Assembly (NCBI RefSeq): GCF_006517535.1 | Contig: NZ_VHQH01000040.1 | Span: 242,837 to 306,836 of the forward strand | DNA from: Schumannella sp. 10F1B-5-1 | GTDB lineage: Bacteria; Actinomycetota; Actinomycetes; Actinomycetales; Microbacteriaceae | Direction: 5' to 3' | Length of the DNA: 64,000 nucleotides | Shown here: in pieces, positions 1-7,742 of the stretch | Position numbering within the stretch: position 1 is the first letter of the stretch | Layout of the letters: the number at the start of each line of letters is the position of its first letter | Position numbers and translations under genes: made by a program | The notes under the pieces: model-generated | Database searches by the model: none | What the model was told of the DNA's origin: nothing | Seen by the model: only the letters and a program-made list of their open reading frames with translations

Positions 1-275
1 GCGAACTGCCCGAGGGCTCGCGCGGCCGCAGCCTGGCGCAGCTGTTCTCGCGCAGCGCCGCGCGGGTCGTCAACACCCTGCGCGACATCGGTCGCGAGCG
101 GGATGCGGCGCCCGCGACGGTCGCGCTGGCCTGGCTGCTCTCGAAGCCGCTCGTGACGGCACCCGTCGTCTCGGCGAGCTCGCCCGAGCAGGTGTTCGAC
201 CTGACGCAGGCCGCGACGCTACAGCTGACCCGTCAGCAGGTGGAGCGGCTCGACCGCGCCAGCGAGGGCTTCTAG
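1..275 (+). CDS. Aldo/keto reductase, C-terminal part
   Basis: Open at the window edge (reading frame from base 3) and ends at TAG 273-275; about 90 residues are visible. The stretch ATVALAWLLSKP followed by VVSASSPEQV is the typical C-terminal part of NADPH-dependent aldo/keto reductases, where the last strand-helix unit of the TIM barrel helps hold the cofactor phosphate. The final LTRQQVERLDRAS helix also fits the family. Substrate cannot be inferred because the catalytic tetrad lies outside the window. It points toward the TetR gene on the opposite strand, 117 bp away. Confidence 0.85.
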   Translation, partial: ELPEGSRGRSLAQLFSRSAARVVNTLRDIGRERDAAPATVALAWLLSKPLVTAPVVSASSPEQVFDLTQAATLQLTRQQVERLDRASEGF

Positions 276-392
276 CCGACCGCATCCCGGAGCCGCATCC
301 GCGTCAGCTCCGCCGAGCGGCGCGGGAGGTCACCGCACCGGCGGGCTGTGACTTCACCTCATCCGCCGGTGCGGGAGTCGAGGTGCGCCGTC

Positions 393-980
393 TCAGGCGG
401 TGGCCGCCAGCGTGCGGTCGAGGCTGCGCTGCAGGGCGCTCTTCGCGGCGATCGCGTCGCCCGAGAACGCTCCGCTGAGCGCGCCGTCGCGAGCCAGCAC
501 GAGGTCGTCGGCGGCCTCGCCGGCCATCGGGTGGCCGAGCTCGCGCAGCGCGTCGTCGATTCGCTCGGCCAGCAGCTCGCGGTGCTCGCGCACGATCGCG
601 CGGGCGGGGTGGCCGGTCTCGGGGAACTCGGCGGCGGCGTTCGTGAAGGGGTCGCCGCGGAAGCCCTCGGCCTCGATGTCGGTGATCGCGAGCTCCACGA
701 CGGCGCGCACGACGCCCTCGGGGCTGCCGGCGGCGCGATCGTCGATGCGCCCGTTCTCGAGCTCGTGGCGGTAGCCGAGGTAGTCGAGGATCAGGCGGTC
801 CTTCGAGCCGTAGTGCTTGTAGAAGGTCGCCTTCGTCACCTTCGACTCGCCGATGAGGCGGTCGATTCCGACGTTGCGGATGCCCTCGGAGGTGAACAGC
901 GCATCCGCGGTCTGCAGGATGCGCAGCTTCGCCGGGGCGATGGGCCGGGTGCTCGAGGTGAGCGGCGAGGTGATCGGCAC
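393..980 (-). CDS. TetR/AcrR family transcriptional regulator
   Basis: A 195-residue one-component repressor. The N-terminal helix-turn-helix covers about residues 18-65, with the family hallmark VTKATFYKHYGSKDRLI as recognition helix and following helix; the rest is a helical ligand-binding domain. I chose the GTG at 978-980 because AAGGA lies 6 nt upstream; the frame stays open further upstream but without TetR similarity. A perfect 15-bp-arm palindrome at 1201-1232 is the likely operator, with a possible -10 (TATGCT on this strand, 1190-1195) beside it, implying autorepression and a leader of about 200 nt. The effector and any targets beyond itself are unknown. Confidence 0.9.
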   Translation of the reverse strand: MPITSPLTSSTRPIAPAKLRILQTADALFTSEGIRNVGIDRLIGESKVTKATFYKHYGSKDRLILDYLGYRHELENGRIDDRAAGSPEGVVRAVVELAITDIEAEGFRGDPFTNAAAEFPETGHPARAIVREHRELLAERIDDALRELGHPMAGEAADDLVLARDGALSGAFSGDAIAAKSALQRSLDRTLAATA

Positions 981-1189
981 GGGCTGTCCTTCTGACGGGC
1001 CGCGGTTCCGGCCACTTCCTGATCCTGGGCGCGTCACGATCGCCTCCGGGGGAGACGATCGCGACCATGCGGGGGCGACGGAGCGGTTCCCGTCCGGCCG
1101 ATCGGGACTGGCGTGGTGCTCCGGGTCGAGGGGACGACCCCGGCTCGCCTCGGCCGGTGCGACGGGCCGCTCCGCCGGTCCGCGTGATG

Positions 1190-1232
1190 AGCATAAGCGA
1201 TGCGGACAGACAGACGAGTCTGTCTGTCCGCA
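1190..1232 (-). promoter_or_regulatory. TetR operator palindrome and candidate promoter
   Basis: Positions 1201-1232 form a perfect inverted repeat: arm TGCGGACAGACAGAC, centre GA, then the exact complementary arm. CAGACAGAC-type arms are common in operators of TetR repressors. On the minus strand a TATGCT hexamer (1190-1195) follows at once, so a bound dimer would cover the -35 region of the tetR gene. The rest of 981-1317 (337 bp without a gene) holds the tetR leader, a short CCCC-AATT-GGGG stem near 1243 and the leaderless promoter of the M16 peptidase. Confidence 0.7.
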
Positions 1233-1302
1233 ATTCCTGGTCCCCAATTCGGGGGACGGGTCGACCGTGCTCGCCCCGAGGTCGGGCGTCGGACGGGTGA
1301 CG

Positions 1303-1308
1303 TAGGCT
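1303..1308 (+). promoter_or_regulatory. -10 TAGGCT, M16 peptidase gene
   Basis: TAGGCT ends 9 nt before the ATG at 1318, so transcription should start at or next to the start codon (leaderless mRNA). Confidence 0.55.
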
Positions 1309-1317
1309 CGCAGGGCC

Positions 1318-2694
1318 ATGAACAGAGCTGTCCGTCTCCCGCTCGATCTGCCCGAGCTCGATGTGGCCGCCGCCGGCGGCTCCCGCGTGCGTCGCACCGT
1401 GCTGCCCAGCGGCGTGCGCATCCTCAGCGAGAGCGTGCCGGGCGCGCAGAGCGCCACCGTCGGCTTCTGGGTCGCGGTCGGCTCGCGCGACGAGACCGAG
1501 GGCGGCTTCGGTTCCACCCACTTCCTCGAGCATCTGCTGTTCAAGGGCACGGCCGAGCGCAGCGCCCTCGACATCGCGGTCGCCTTCGACGCGGTCGGCG
1601 GCGAGAACAACGCCCTCACCGCGAAAGAGCACACCTGCTACTACGCCAAGGTGCGCGACCTCGACCTCGAGATGGCCGTCGGCGTGCTCGCCGACATGGT
1701 CACCTCGAGCGTGATCGACGCCGAGGAGTTCGAGAGCGAACGCGGCGTCATCCTCGAAGAGCTGGCGATGGCCGACGACGACCCGGGCGACGTGGCCGGC
1801 GAGCGCTTCGTCGAGGCCGTGCTCGGCGCGCATCCGCTGGGCCGCCCCATCGGCGGCAGCCCCGACTCGATCCGCGCCGTCGGCCGGGATGCGGTGCTGC
1901 AGCACTACCGTTGCCACTACTCGCCGAGCGAGCTCGTCATCACCGTCGCGGGCGCCGTCGACCACGTCGCCCTCGTCGGCTGGGTGGAGCAGGGCCTGCG
2001 CGCCGCCGGCTGGGACCTCGACGCCGCCGCCGCCCCGGCCGCGCGCCGTGCCGACGGCCTCGCGAGCATCCAGCGCGGCTCCGGCCTCGTGGTCGTCGAC
2101 CGCCCGCTCGAGCAGGTCAACGTCTACGTCGGCACGACCGGCATCAACGCGGCCGACGACCGTCGCAGCGAGCTCGGCGTGCTCAACGCGGTGCTCGGCG
2201 GCGGGATGTCGTCGCGGCTCTTCCAGGAGATCCGCGAGAAGCGCGGCCTCGCCTACTCGGTCTACTCCTACGCCTCGGCCTACTCGGATGCGGGCGTCTT
2301 CGGTCTCTACGCCGGCTGCGCGCCGCGCAACGCGCCCGAGGTCGTCGACCTCATGCTCGGCCAACTGCGCGCGATCGCCCACGACGGCGTGACGGCCGAG
2401 GAGCTGCGGCGCGCCCGCGGCCAGATGGCCGGCGGCGCCGCCCTCGCGCTCGAGGACAGCGACACCCGCATGAGCCGTCTCGGCCGCAGCGAGCTCGGCA
2501 CGGGGGAGTTCGTCGACCTCGACGAGAGCCTGCGCCGCCTCGACGAGGTCGAGCTCGACGACGTGCGCGCCCTCGCGGCCGAGCTGGCCGATCGCCCGCT
2601 GAGCCTCGCCGCGGTGGGCGCCGTATCCGCCGCCGACTTCACCGGCATCGACGGGATCGACGGCGGGGGAGAGCCCGCCGAGTCCGCCGCCTGA
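1318..2694 (+). CDS. M16 family zinc metallopeptidase
   Basis: 458 residues, the usual single-chain size for bacterial M16B peptidases of the processing-peptidase/PepR type. The inverted zinc motif HFLEH is at residues 68-72 and the distal zinc ligand glutamate lies in ERGVILEE near 147. The second, catalytically inactive half carries the conserved MSSRLFQEIREKRGLAYSV region near 300. Such enzymes degrade short peptides in a clamshell chamber in the cytoplasm; the natural substrate in actinobacteria is not established. In related genomes this gene sits between pnp and dapB, and dapB does follow here about 1.2 kb downstream. Confidence 0.93.
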   Translation: MNRAVRLPLDLPELDVAAAGGSRVRRTVLPSGVRILSESVPGAQSATVGFWVAVGSRDETEGGFGSTHFLEHLLFKGTAERSALDIAVAFDAVGGENNALTAKEHTCYYAKVRDLDLEMAVGVLADMVTSSVIDAEEFESERGVILEELAMADDDPGDVAGERFVEAVLGAHPLGRPIGGSPDSIRAVGRDAVLQHYRCHYSPSELVITVAGAVDHVALVGWVEQGLRAAGWDLDAAAAPAARRADGLASIQRGSGLVVVDRPLEQVNVYVGTTGINAADDRRSELGVLNAVLGGGMSSRLFQEIREKRGLAYSVYSYASAYSDAGVFGLYAGCAPRNAPEVVDLMLGQLRAIAHDGVTAEELRRARGQMAGGAALALEDSDTRMSRLGRSELGTGEFVDLDESLRRLDEVELDDVRALAAELADRPLSLAAVGAVSAADFTGIDGIDGGGEPAESAA

Positions 2695-2755
2695 GCCGCC
2701 CCTCAGCCGTCTGACCCCAGCCGCCCGACCGACCACCGCATCCAGGAGCCCCGAG

Positions 2756-3358
2756 TTGTCCCGCTTCCTCTACCTCGTGCGCCACGGCGAGCAGCGCGAC
2801 GCCGAATTCGGTCTGCCCGACGGCCCGCTGAGCCCGCGCGGCGTGCGCCAGGCGCGCGCGATCGCCGAGCGCCTCGGCGGCGTGCCCTTCGACGCCGCCT
2901 TCACCTCGCCGCTGCAGCGTGCGCAGGAGACCGCTCAGATCATGACCGAGCGGCTGCCCTCGCTCGAGGCCGAGCCGTCGACGCTGCTGATGGACTGCAT
3001 CCCCTCGGGCCCCTCGCCCGATATGCCGCACGCCTTCGAGGCCTTCTTCCGCAGTGTGACCCCCGAGGAGATCGACGCCGGCGAGGCGCAGATGTCCGAC
3101 GCCCTCGCCGAGTGGATGACCCCCTCGCGTGAAGACCGGCATGAGCTGCTGATCACTCACAACTTCGTCATCGCCGCCTTCGTCGCGCACGCCTTCGGGG
3201 CGGCCGCCTGGCGATGGATGGGCGTGAACCAGGCGAACTGCGGGCTCACGATCATCCGGGTGCGCTCGGCGAAGCCGCCCGTGCTGCTGACCCATAACGA
3301 CCTCGGCCACCTGCCGGCCGAGCTGCGCACGGGCCTGCCGGTCGACCAGCCCTACTGA
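2756..3358 (+). CDS. Histidine phosphatase superfamily protein
   Basis: 200 residues with the phosphoglycerate-mutase-like catalytic site: LVRHGE at 7-12 (phospho-accepting His10), Arg55 in SPLQRAQETA, and the second catalytic His in ELLITHNF near 135. It hydrolyses a phosphomonoester; the substrate cannot be read from the sequence. The start is TTG at 2756, supported by CAGGAG 8 nt upstream and because RHG must lie close to the N-terminus. It is 61 bp downstream of the peptidase on the same strand and may be co-transcribed with it. Confidence 0.88.
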   Translation: MSRFLYLVRHGEQRDAEFGLPDGPLSPRGVRQARAIAERLGGVPFDAAFTSPLQRAQETAQIMTERLPSLEAEPSTLLMDCIPSGPSPDMPHAFEAFFRSVTPEEIDAGEAQMSDALAEWMTPSREDRHELLITHNFVIAAFVAHAFGAAAWRWMGVNQANCGLTIIRVRSAKPPVLLTHNDLGHLPAELRTGLPVDQPY

Positions 3359-3362
3359 GTCG

Positions 3363-3854
3363 CTAGTCGGCGGCGGGCGCGGTGACCGGCTTCGCGTACC
3401 AGGTCGTCGCGTTGGGGTTGTCGTTGTAGGGCTCGATCGTGACGTAGCCCGAGCTGCGGTAGAGGCCGCCGGCCGCCTCGAGGCTGTCGTTCGTGTCGAG
3501 CACGAGTTCGGCGGCGCCGGCCTCGACGGCGCGGCGCTCGAGCTCCTCGAGCAGACGACGCCCCAGGCGCTGCCCGCGCGCCGCCGGCCGCACGTAGAGG
3601 TGCTTGATCTCCCACCGCGCGCCGAGGGGTCCGTCGTCGATGCGACGCACCCCGCCGCATCCCAGCAGCCCGAGCTCGTCGTCGTCGGCGAGCAGGAAGA
3701 TGCCGCGGTCGCCCGTGAACGCCGCCGGGTCGGGCAGCTTCACCCGGTAGACGCCCTGGTTCGTGGGAAAACTGAGCTCGCGGCTCGAGAAGTACTCGGT
3801 GAGCAGCTCGTTCGCCTCGGGGGAGTCGACGGGCACGGTTCGGAAGGCGATCAC
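3363..3854 (-). CDS. GNAT family N-acetyltransferase
   Basis: 163 residues. The acetyl-CoA pyrophosphate loop is RGQRLG at 93-98, preceded by the beta-4 strand IKHLYVRP, and AAGGLYRSSGY near 128-138 is the typical C-terminal GNAT element. It transfers an acetyl group from acetyl-CoA to an amine; the acceptor is unknown. The GTG start at 3852-3854 is 6 nt from a TAGCCT hexamer on this strand, so the mRNA is probably leaderless. It diverges from dapB, whose promoter lies about 50 bp away. Confidence 0.88.
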   Translation of the reverse strand: MIAFRTVPVDSPEANELLTEYFSSRELSFPTNQGVYRVKLPDPAAFTGDRGIFLLADDDELGLLGCGGVRRIDDGPLGARWEIKHLYVRPAARGQRLGRRLLEELERRAVEAGAAELVLDTNDSLEAAGGLYRSSGYVTIEPYNDNPNATTWYAKPVTAPAAD

Positions 3855-3860
3855 TTCCCC

Positions 3861-3866
3861 AGGCTA
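3861..3866 (-). promoter_or_regulatory. -10 TAGCCT, GNAT gene
   Basis: TAGCCT (minus strand) 6 nt before the GTG start; leaderless layout, back to back with the dapB promoter. Confidence 0.6.
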
Positions 3867-3913
3867 GGCGCGGGGGCGGCTCGCGCGCGCCGGATCGAGC
3901 AGTCCACCGCGGA

Positions 3914-3919
3914 TAGGCT
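3914..3919 (+). promoter_or_regulatory. -10 TAGGCT, dapB
   Basis: TAGGCT 6 nt before the dapB ATG at 3926; no Shine-Dalgarno sequence is present, which fits a leaderless transcript. Confidence 0.65.
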
Positions 3920-3925
3920 GGCGGC

Positions 3926-4660
3926 ATGAGCGCAGCAGTCGCCGTCGTCGGCGCCACGGGCAGGATGGGGCGGCTCGCGATCGAGCTGATCGAGCGCAGC
4001 GACGACTTCGAGGTCGCCGCCGCGCTGTCGTCGAAGGACTCGCTGGATGCGCTGGCCGACGCCGATCTCGTGCTCGACGTGACCGTGCCCGTCGTCTCGC
4101 CCACGATCGTCGACGCGGCGCTGACCGCGGGCAAGCCGGTGCTCGTCGGCACCTCGGGCTGGAACGCGGAGCGGCTCGCATCGCTCGGCCGCCGCCTCGC
4201 CGACCTGCCCGACCTCGGCGTCATCGTCGTGCCGAACTTCTCGATCGGCTCGGTGCTCGCCACGCGCTTCGCCACGATCGCCGGCCGCTTCTTCGACTCG
4301 GTCGAGATCATCGAGGCGCACGCCTCCTCGAAGATCGACTCGCCCTCGGGCACCGCGACCCGCACGGCCGAGCTGATCACGGCCGCCCGCGCCGAGCTCG
4401 GTCCGGTCGCCGCCCCGCACGCCGATCAGCGCGCCCGCGGGCAGCAGGTGGCGAGCATCCCGGTGCACAGCATGCGCATGAACGGCATCGTCGCCCAGCA
4501 GGAGGTCGTGTTCGGCGGCGACGGCGAGGTGCTGCGGCTGACCCACCAGACGATCTCGCCCAGCTCCTACGAGGCGGGGATCCTGGCGGCGCTGCGCGCG
4601 CTGCCCGCCGCCCGCGGACTCACGGTCGGACTCGACGCGGTTCTGGGCCTGGATGCCTGA
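3926..4660 (+). CDS. dapB: 4-hydroxy-tetrahydrodipicolinate reductase
   Basis: 244 residues, full length. It reduces 4-hydroxy-tetrahydrodipicolinate to tetrahydrodipicolinate with NAD(P)H in the lysine/diaminopimelate pathway. The N-terminal dinucleotide loop is VVGATGRMG (7-15). The catalytic motif reads EAHASSKIDSPSGTA: the general-acid His is at 132 and the substrate-binding Lys at 136, both kept, although the second His of the usual HH pair is Ala. The gene overlaps the next one by 8 nt, suggesting translational coupling. dapA and dapF lie elsewhere in this window. Confidence 0.96.
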   Translation: MSAAVAVVGATGRMGRLAIELIERSDDFEVAAALSSKDSLDALADADLVLDVTVPVVSPTIVDAALTAGKPVLVGTSGWNAERLASLGRRLADLPDLGVIVVPNFSIGSVLATRFATIAGRFFDSVEIIEAHASSKIDSPSGTATRTAELITAARAELGPVAAPHADQRARGQQVASIPVHSMRMNGIVAQQEVVFGGDGEVLRLTHQTISPSSYEAGILAALRALPAARGLTVGLDAVLGLDA

Positions 4661-5216
4661 GTCGGGCGACGACCGCACCGCGCCCGAACCCGAGCCCGCT
4701 TCGCCGGCGGAGTCACTCACGGCATCCGAGCCGTCGACCGCGGCCTCGGCAGGCAGCGCACCGCGGCGCCCCGGAGCCCTGCTGCGCGCCCGTGTCGCCG
4801 CGATCGTCATGGCGGCGCTGCTGCTGCTCTACCTGGTGTTCGCGATCGGCTACGCCGTGCTGCTCATCTCGATCGCGCAGCCCATCACGATCGCGCTCGG
4901 CGTCGCCCTGATCGTGCTGCCGCTGCTCGGCATCTGGGCGCTCGCGGCCGAGCTGCTGTTCGCCGTGCGCGCCGACCGGCTCGCGGCGCGGCTCGAGACC
5001 GAGGGCGGCATGCCGTCGGAGCCGCTGCCGGTCCTCGCGAGCGGACGCGTCGACCCCGACGCCGCCGATGCCGTGTTCCCGCGCTACCGCGAGGCCGTCG
5101 AGCAGGCGCCCGATGACTGGCGCGCGTGGTTCCGGCTCGGGCTGGTCTACGACGCGAGCGGCGACCGCCGTCGCGCGCGCTGGGCGACGCGGCAGGCCAT
5201 CCGCTTCTCGCGCTGA
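4653..5216 (+). CDS. Membrane protein with C-terminal TPR-like helices
   Basis: 187 residues: an acidic Pro/Glu/Ala-rich tail (1-40), two membrane segments (about 48-72 and 77-103), then a cytoplasmic domain whose last 45 residues (EQAPDDWRAWFRLGLVYDASGDRRRARWA) look like a single tetratricopeptide repeat. The ATG overlaps the end of dapB by 8 nt, so the two are co-translated. A protein of this kind follows dapB in many actinobacteria, but its function is not known; a scaffold or envelope role is only a guess. Confidence 0.75.
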   Translation: MPESGDDRTAPEPEPASPAESLTASEPSTAASAGSAPRRPGALLRARVAAIVMAALLLLYLVFAIGYAVLLISIAQPITIALGVALIVLPLLGIWALAAELLFAVRADRLAARLETEGGMPSEPLPVLASGRVDPDAADAVFPRYREAVEQAPDDWRAWFRLGLVYDASGDRRRARWATRQAIRFSR

Positions 5217-5252
5217 GCGCGCGCCGTCGGCCCGCGTACCGGAGTCCGGCGC

Positions 5253-6155
5253 CTACGCGTCCCCGCGCACGACCGCCGCGACAGCGTCGTCGATCTCGCT
5301 GTCACGCCAGCGGAAGCCGTCGGCGCGCAGCCGCGTCGGCACGACCTCCATGCTGTCGAGCAGCAGACGCTGCCCGGCCTCGCCGAGCATCCGCACCGCG
5401 AACTCCGGCGCGGGCAGCGCGCGCGGGCGGTGCAGCTGCTGCGCGTAGACGCGCGTGACCCGGTCGCTCGTCGCCGGCGTCGGGCCGACCAGGTTGACGG
5501 GGCCCTCGATGTCGGAGCCGAGCAGGTGGATGATCGCCGCGACCTCGTCGTGCAGCGAGATCCACGGCCAGAACTGCCCGCCCGAGCCGAAGCGCGTGCC
5601 GAGGCCGAACTGCGTCAGCTGGCGCACCGGACCGAATCCGCCACCGTGCGCGACGACGACGCCCGAGCGGATCGTGACGACGCGCGTGCGGTCGGGGGCG
5701 CCGTGCGCGGCGGCCTCCCAGTCCTTCACGAGCTCGGGCAGGAATCCCGATCCCGGCGTCGAGTCCTCGGTCAGCCGCTCGCCCGGACGATCGCCGTAGA
5801 AGCCGACCGCCGAGGCGTTGATGAGCGTCAACGGCCCGCGACCGGCCGCGGCGAGGGCCTCGGCGATCGTGCGGGTCGCCGCGAGCCGCGAGTCGCGCAG
5901 CTCGCGGCGGTAGGCGGGCGTCCACGGGATGCGGCCGATCGAGGCGCCCGAGAGGTTGACCACCGCATCGACCCCGTCGAGGGCGGCGGCGTCGAGACGT
6001 CCGGCGGCGGGATCCCACTCCCGCTCCTCCGAGTTGCGGGCCGGGCGCCGCACGAGCTGCAGCGCCTCGTCGCCGGCGGCGCGCAGCGCTCGGGTGAGCT
6101 CCGAGCCGACGAGGCCGGACGCCCCGGAGATCAGGACACGACGTGAGGCGGGCAT
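5253..6155 (-). CDS. TIGR01777 family SDR epimerase/oxidoreductase
   Basis: 300 residues. The Rossmann nucleotide motif SGASGLVGSEL starts at residue 10, followed by NLSGASIG and the NASAVGFYG segment that carries the SDR active-site tyrosine equivalent; the C-terminal DUF1731-like part (RMLGEAGQRLLLDSMEVVPTRL) is typical of TIGR01777 proteins. The substrate is unknown. It starts 8 bp after the stop of the OsmC gene on the same strand, so the two form an operon transcribed away from thyX. It converges with the dapB operon. Confidence 0.88.
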   Translation of the reverse strand: MPASRRVLISGASGLVGSELTRALRAAGDEALQLVRRPARNSEEREWDPAAGRLDAAALDGVDAVVNLSGASIGRIPWTPAYRRELRDSRLAATRTIAEALAAAGRGPLTLINASAVGFYGDRPGERLTEDSTPGSGFLPELVKDWEAAAHGAPDRTRVVTIRSGVVVAHGGGFGPVRQLTQFGLGTRFGSGGQFWPWISLHDEVAAIIHLLGSDIEGPVNLVGPTPATSDRVTRVYAQQLHRPRALPAPEFAVRMLGEAGQRLLLDSMEVVPTRLRADGFRWRDSEIDDAVAAVVRGDA

Positions 6156-6163
6156 CCGGAACC

Positions 6164-6589
6164 TCAGGCCAGGCTGGCTTCGAGCGTGATCGGGATGCCG
6201 GCGAGCGCCTGCGACACCGGGCAGTTCCTCTTGGCGTCCTCCGCGGCGGCGGCGAAGTCGGCCTCGGTGATGCCCGGGATCTTCGCGCTGACCAGCAGGT
6301 GGCTGCCGCTGATGCCCTCGCCGGGAACGAAGGTGACGGCGGCCGTCACCTGCAGGCTCTCCGGCGGGGTGCCGGCCTCGCCGAGCGCGTGCGACAGCGC
6401 CATCGAGAAGCAGGCCGAGTGCGCCGCGCCGAGCAGCTCCTCGGGGTTCGTCTTGCCGGCGACGCCCTCGGCACGGGCGGCCCAGGTGACGGGGAACTCC
6501 GCCGCATCCGAGCTGTCGAGGCTCGTGGTGCCGCTGCCGCCGGCCAGATCGCCGAACCAGAGCGTCGTCGCCTCGCTGGTCACTGCCAT
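6164..6589 (-). CDS. OsmC/Ohr-like peroxide-stress protein
   Basis: 141 residues. The two redox cysteines of the OsmC/Ohr fold are present: Cys60 in AAHSACFSMAL and Cys123 in KRNCPVSQAL, as is the upstream NPEELLGAAH segment with its conserved Glu. Family members reduce organic hydroperoxides with dihydrolipoyl or thioredoxin-like donors. The ATG at 6587-6589 is preceded by a full AGGAGG 5 nt upstream, which decides the start against an in-frame upstream extension. It is the first gene of a two-gene operon with the SDR protein. Confidence 0.9.
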   Translation of the reverse strand: MAVTSEATTLWFGDLAGGSGTTSLDSSDAAEFPVTWAARAEGVAGKTNPEELLGAAHSACFSMALSHALGEAGTPPESLQVTAAVTFVPGEGISGSHLLVSAKIPGITEADFAAAAEDAKRNCPVSQALAGIPITLEASLA

Positions 6590-6698
6590 GGGGTCCTCCT
6601 CGATGCGGAGCTCGCGCGAGCTCGGGGGATGCCGCGGTCGGCGCCGTCGGCCGAGGTCGGCCGGGGTGCGCCTCACCCTACGCGGGTGCACCGACCGT

Positions 6699-6704
6699 TA
6701 GGGT
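6699..6704 (+). promoter_or_regulatory. -10 TAGGGT, thyX
   Basis: TAGGGT followed after 7 nt by GTG 6712. It overlaps the two upstream in-frame candidate starts (GTG 6703, ATG 6706) and so argues for 6712. Confidence 0.55.
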
Positions 6705-6711
6705 GATGGCC

Positions 6712-7494
6712 GTGTCCGACGCTTCCGCCCCCGCCTCGTCCGCCGCCGCATCCACCCCCTCGACGACCGCGCCGGAGCCGGTGTTCCGCTCCGACATCGC
6801 CGTCGAGCTGGTGCGCTCGAGCGCCGCCGACTCCGACGTGCTGTTCGCCGCCCGCGTCTCGACGCAGGGCGAGAAGACCCTGGATGCGGCCGCAGCCGGA
6901 ACCGAGGCCACCGACCGCGACCGAGGCCTCATCAACTACCTGATGCGCGACCGCCACGGCTCGCCCTTCGAGCACAACTCGCTCACCTTCTACGTGCAGG
7001 CGCCGATCTTCGTGTTCCGCGAGTTCATGCGCCACCGCATCGCGTCCTACAACGAGGAGAGCGGTCGCTACCGCGAGCTGCGCCCCGTCTTCTACGTGCC
7101 CGCGCCCGAGCGCCGCCTCGTGCAGGTCGGCAAGCCCGGCGCCTACGTCTTCGAAGAGGGCACGCCCGAGCAGCACGAGCTCGTCGTCGCCGAGAGCCGC
7201 GGCGTCGCCACGGCCGCCTACGAGAGCTACCAGCGGATGCTCGCCGCCGGCGTCGCCCGTGAGGTCGCCCGCGCCGTGCTGCCGCTGTCGATCTACTCGT
7301 CGATGTACGTGACGGTGAATGCGCGATCGCTCATGAACTTCCTGTCGCTGCGCACGAAGCGCGAGGACTCGCACTTCCCCTCCTTCCCGCAGCGCGAGAT
7401 CGAGATGGCGGCCGAGAAGATGGAGGAGCTGTGGAAGCCCCTCATGCCGCTCACCCACGCCGCGTTCGAGGCCAACGGCCGCGTCGCCCCCTGA
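6712..7494 (+). CDS. thyX: FAD-dependent thymidylate synthase
   Basis: 260 residues from the GTG at 6712. ThyX makes dTMP from dUMP with methylene-tetrahydrofolate as methyl donor and FAD as hydride carrier, using no ThyA-type active-site cysteine. The signature RHRxxSxNExSxRY is intact (RHRIASYNEESGRY, about residues 107-120). The start is chosen from the leaderless layout: the -10 hexamer covers the upstream GTG/ATG candidates. The first ~25 residues are a low-complexity Ser/Ala stretch. In actinobacteria thyX is commonly followed by dapA and the RNase J gene; here a foreign-looking cassette separates thyX from dapA. Confidence 0.95.
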   Translation: MSDASAPASSAAASTPSTTAPEPVFRSDIAVELVRSSAADSDVLFAARVSTQGEKTLDAAAAGTEATDRDRGLINYLMRDRHGSPFEHNSLTFYVQAPIFVFREFMRHRIASYNEESGRYRELRPVFYVPAPERRLVQVGKPGAYVFEEGTPEQHELVVAESRGVATAAYESYQRMLAAGVAREVARAVLPLSIYSSMYVTVNARSLMNFLSLRTKREDSHFPSFPQREIEMAAEKMEELWKPLMPLTHAAFEANGRVAP

Positions 7495-7540
7495 TCCCCG
7501 GCGTCCGCTCCTCGCGCCCGGCTCCCCGCATCCCGACCTG

Positions 7541-7621
7541 ACCGTCTCAAGGAGTTGCTGTAACTCATGTGGCTGACGTTGCTCAACAGCCTCACGAGTT
7601 ACAGCAACTCCTTGAGACGGT
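7541..7621. repeat. Long palindromic repeat, left copy
   Basis: Arms 7541-7575 and 7587-7621 (35 bp) pair with two mismatches around an 11-nt loop; the outer 26 bp are perfect, beginning ACCGTCTCAAGGAG. The same sequence, again as a palindrome, occurs at 8644-8728, so one copy lies on each side of the DUF559 gene. The inward strand AACCGTCTC... would encode NRLKELL-stop when read as protein. No U-tract follows, so it is not an obvious intrinsic terminator. Confidence 0.9.
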
Positions 7622-7742
7622 TCAGGCGAGTGGATGCTGAGCAGCGCGAGCGGGCTTCCTCCACAACCGAGACGCTGAACGGGTTGTCCCCGGACGAGGC
7701 TCTGCCGCGTCGCGTCGTCCGAGCACCCGCCAGATTCGGACC

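Noticed and set aside
304..2736. An 810-codon open frame on the minus strand across tetR and the M16 peptidase
   Set aside because: It is antisense to two well-recognised genes, its product is Arg/Gly/Ala/His-rich without family similarity, and such long shadow frames are expected at 70% GC.
7541..7621. Palindromes as ordinary intrinsic terminators
   Set aside because: The stems are long but no T-run follows on either strand, and the near-identity of the two copies points to a mobile or repeated element.
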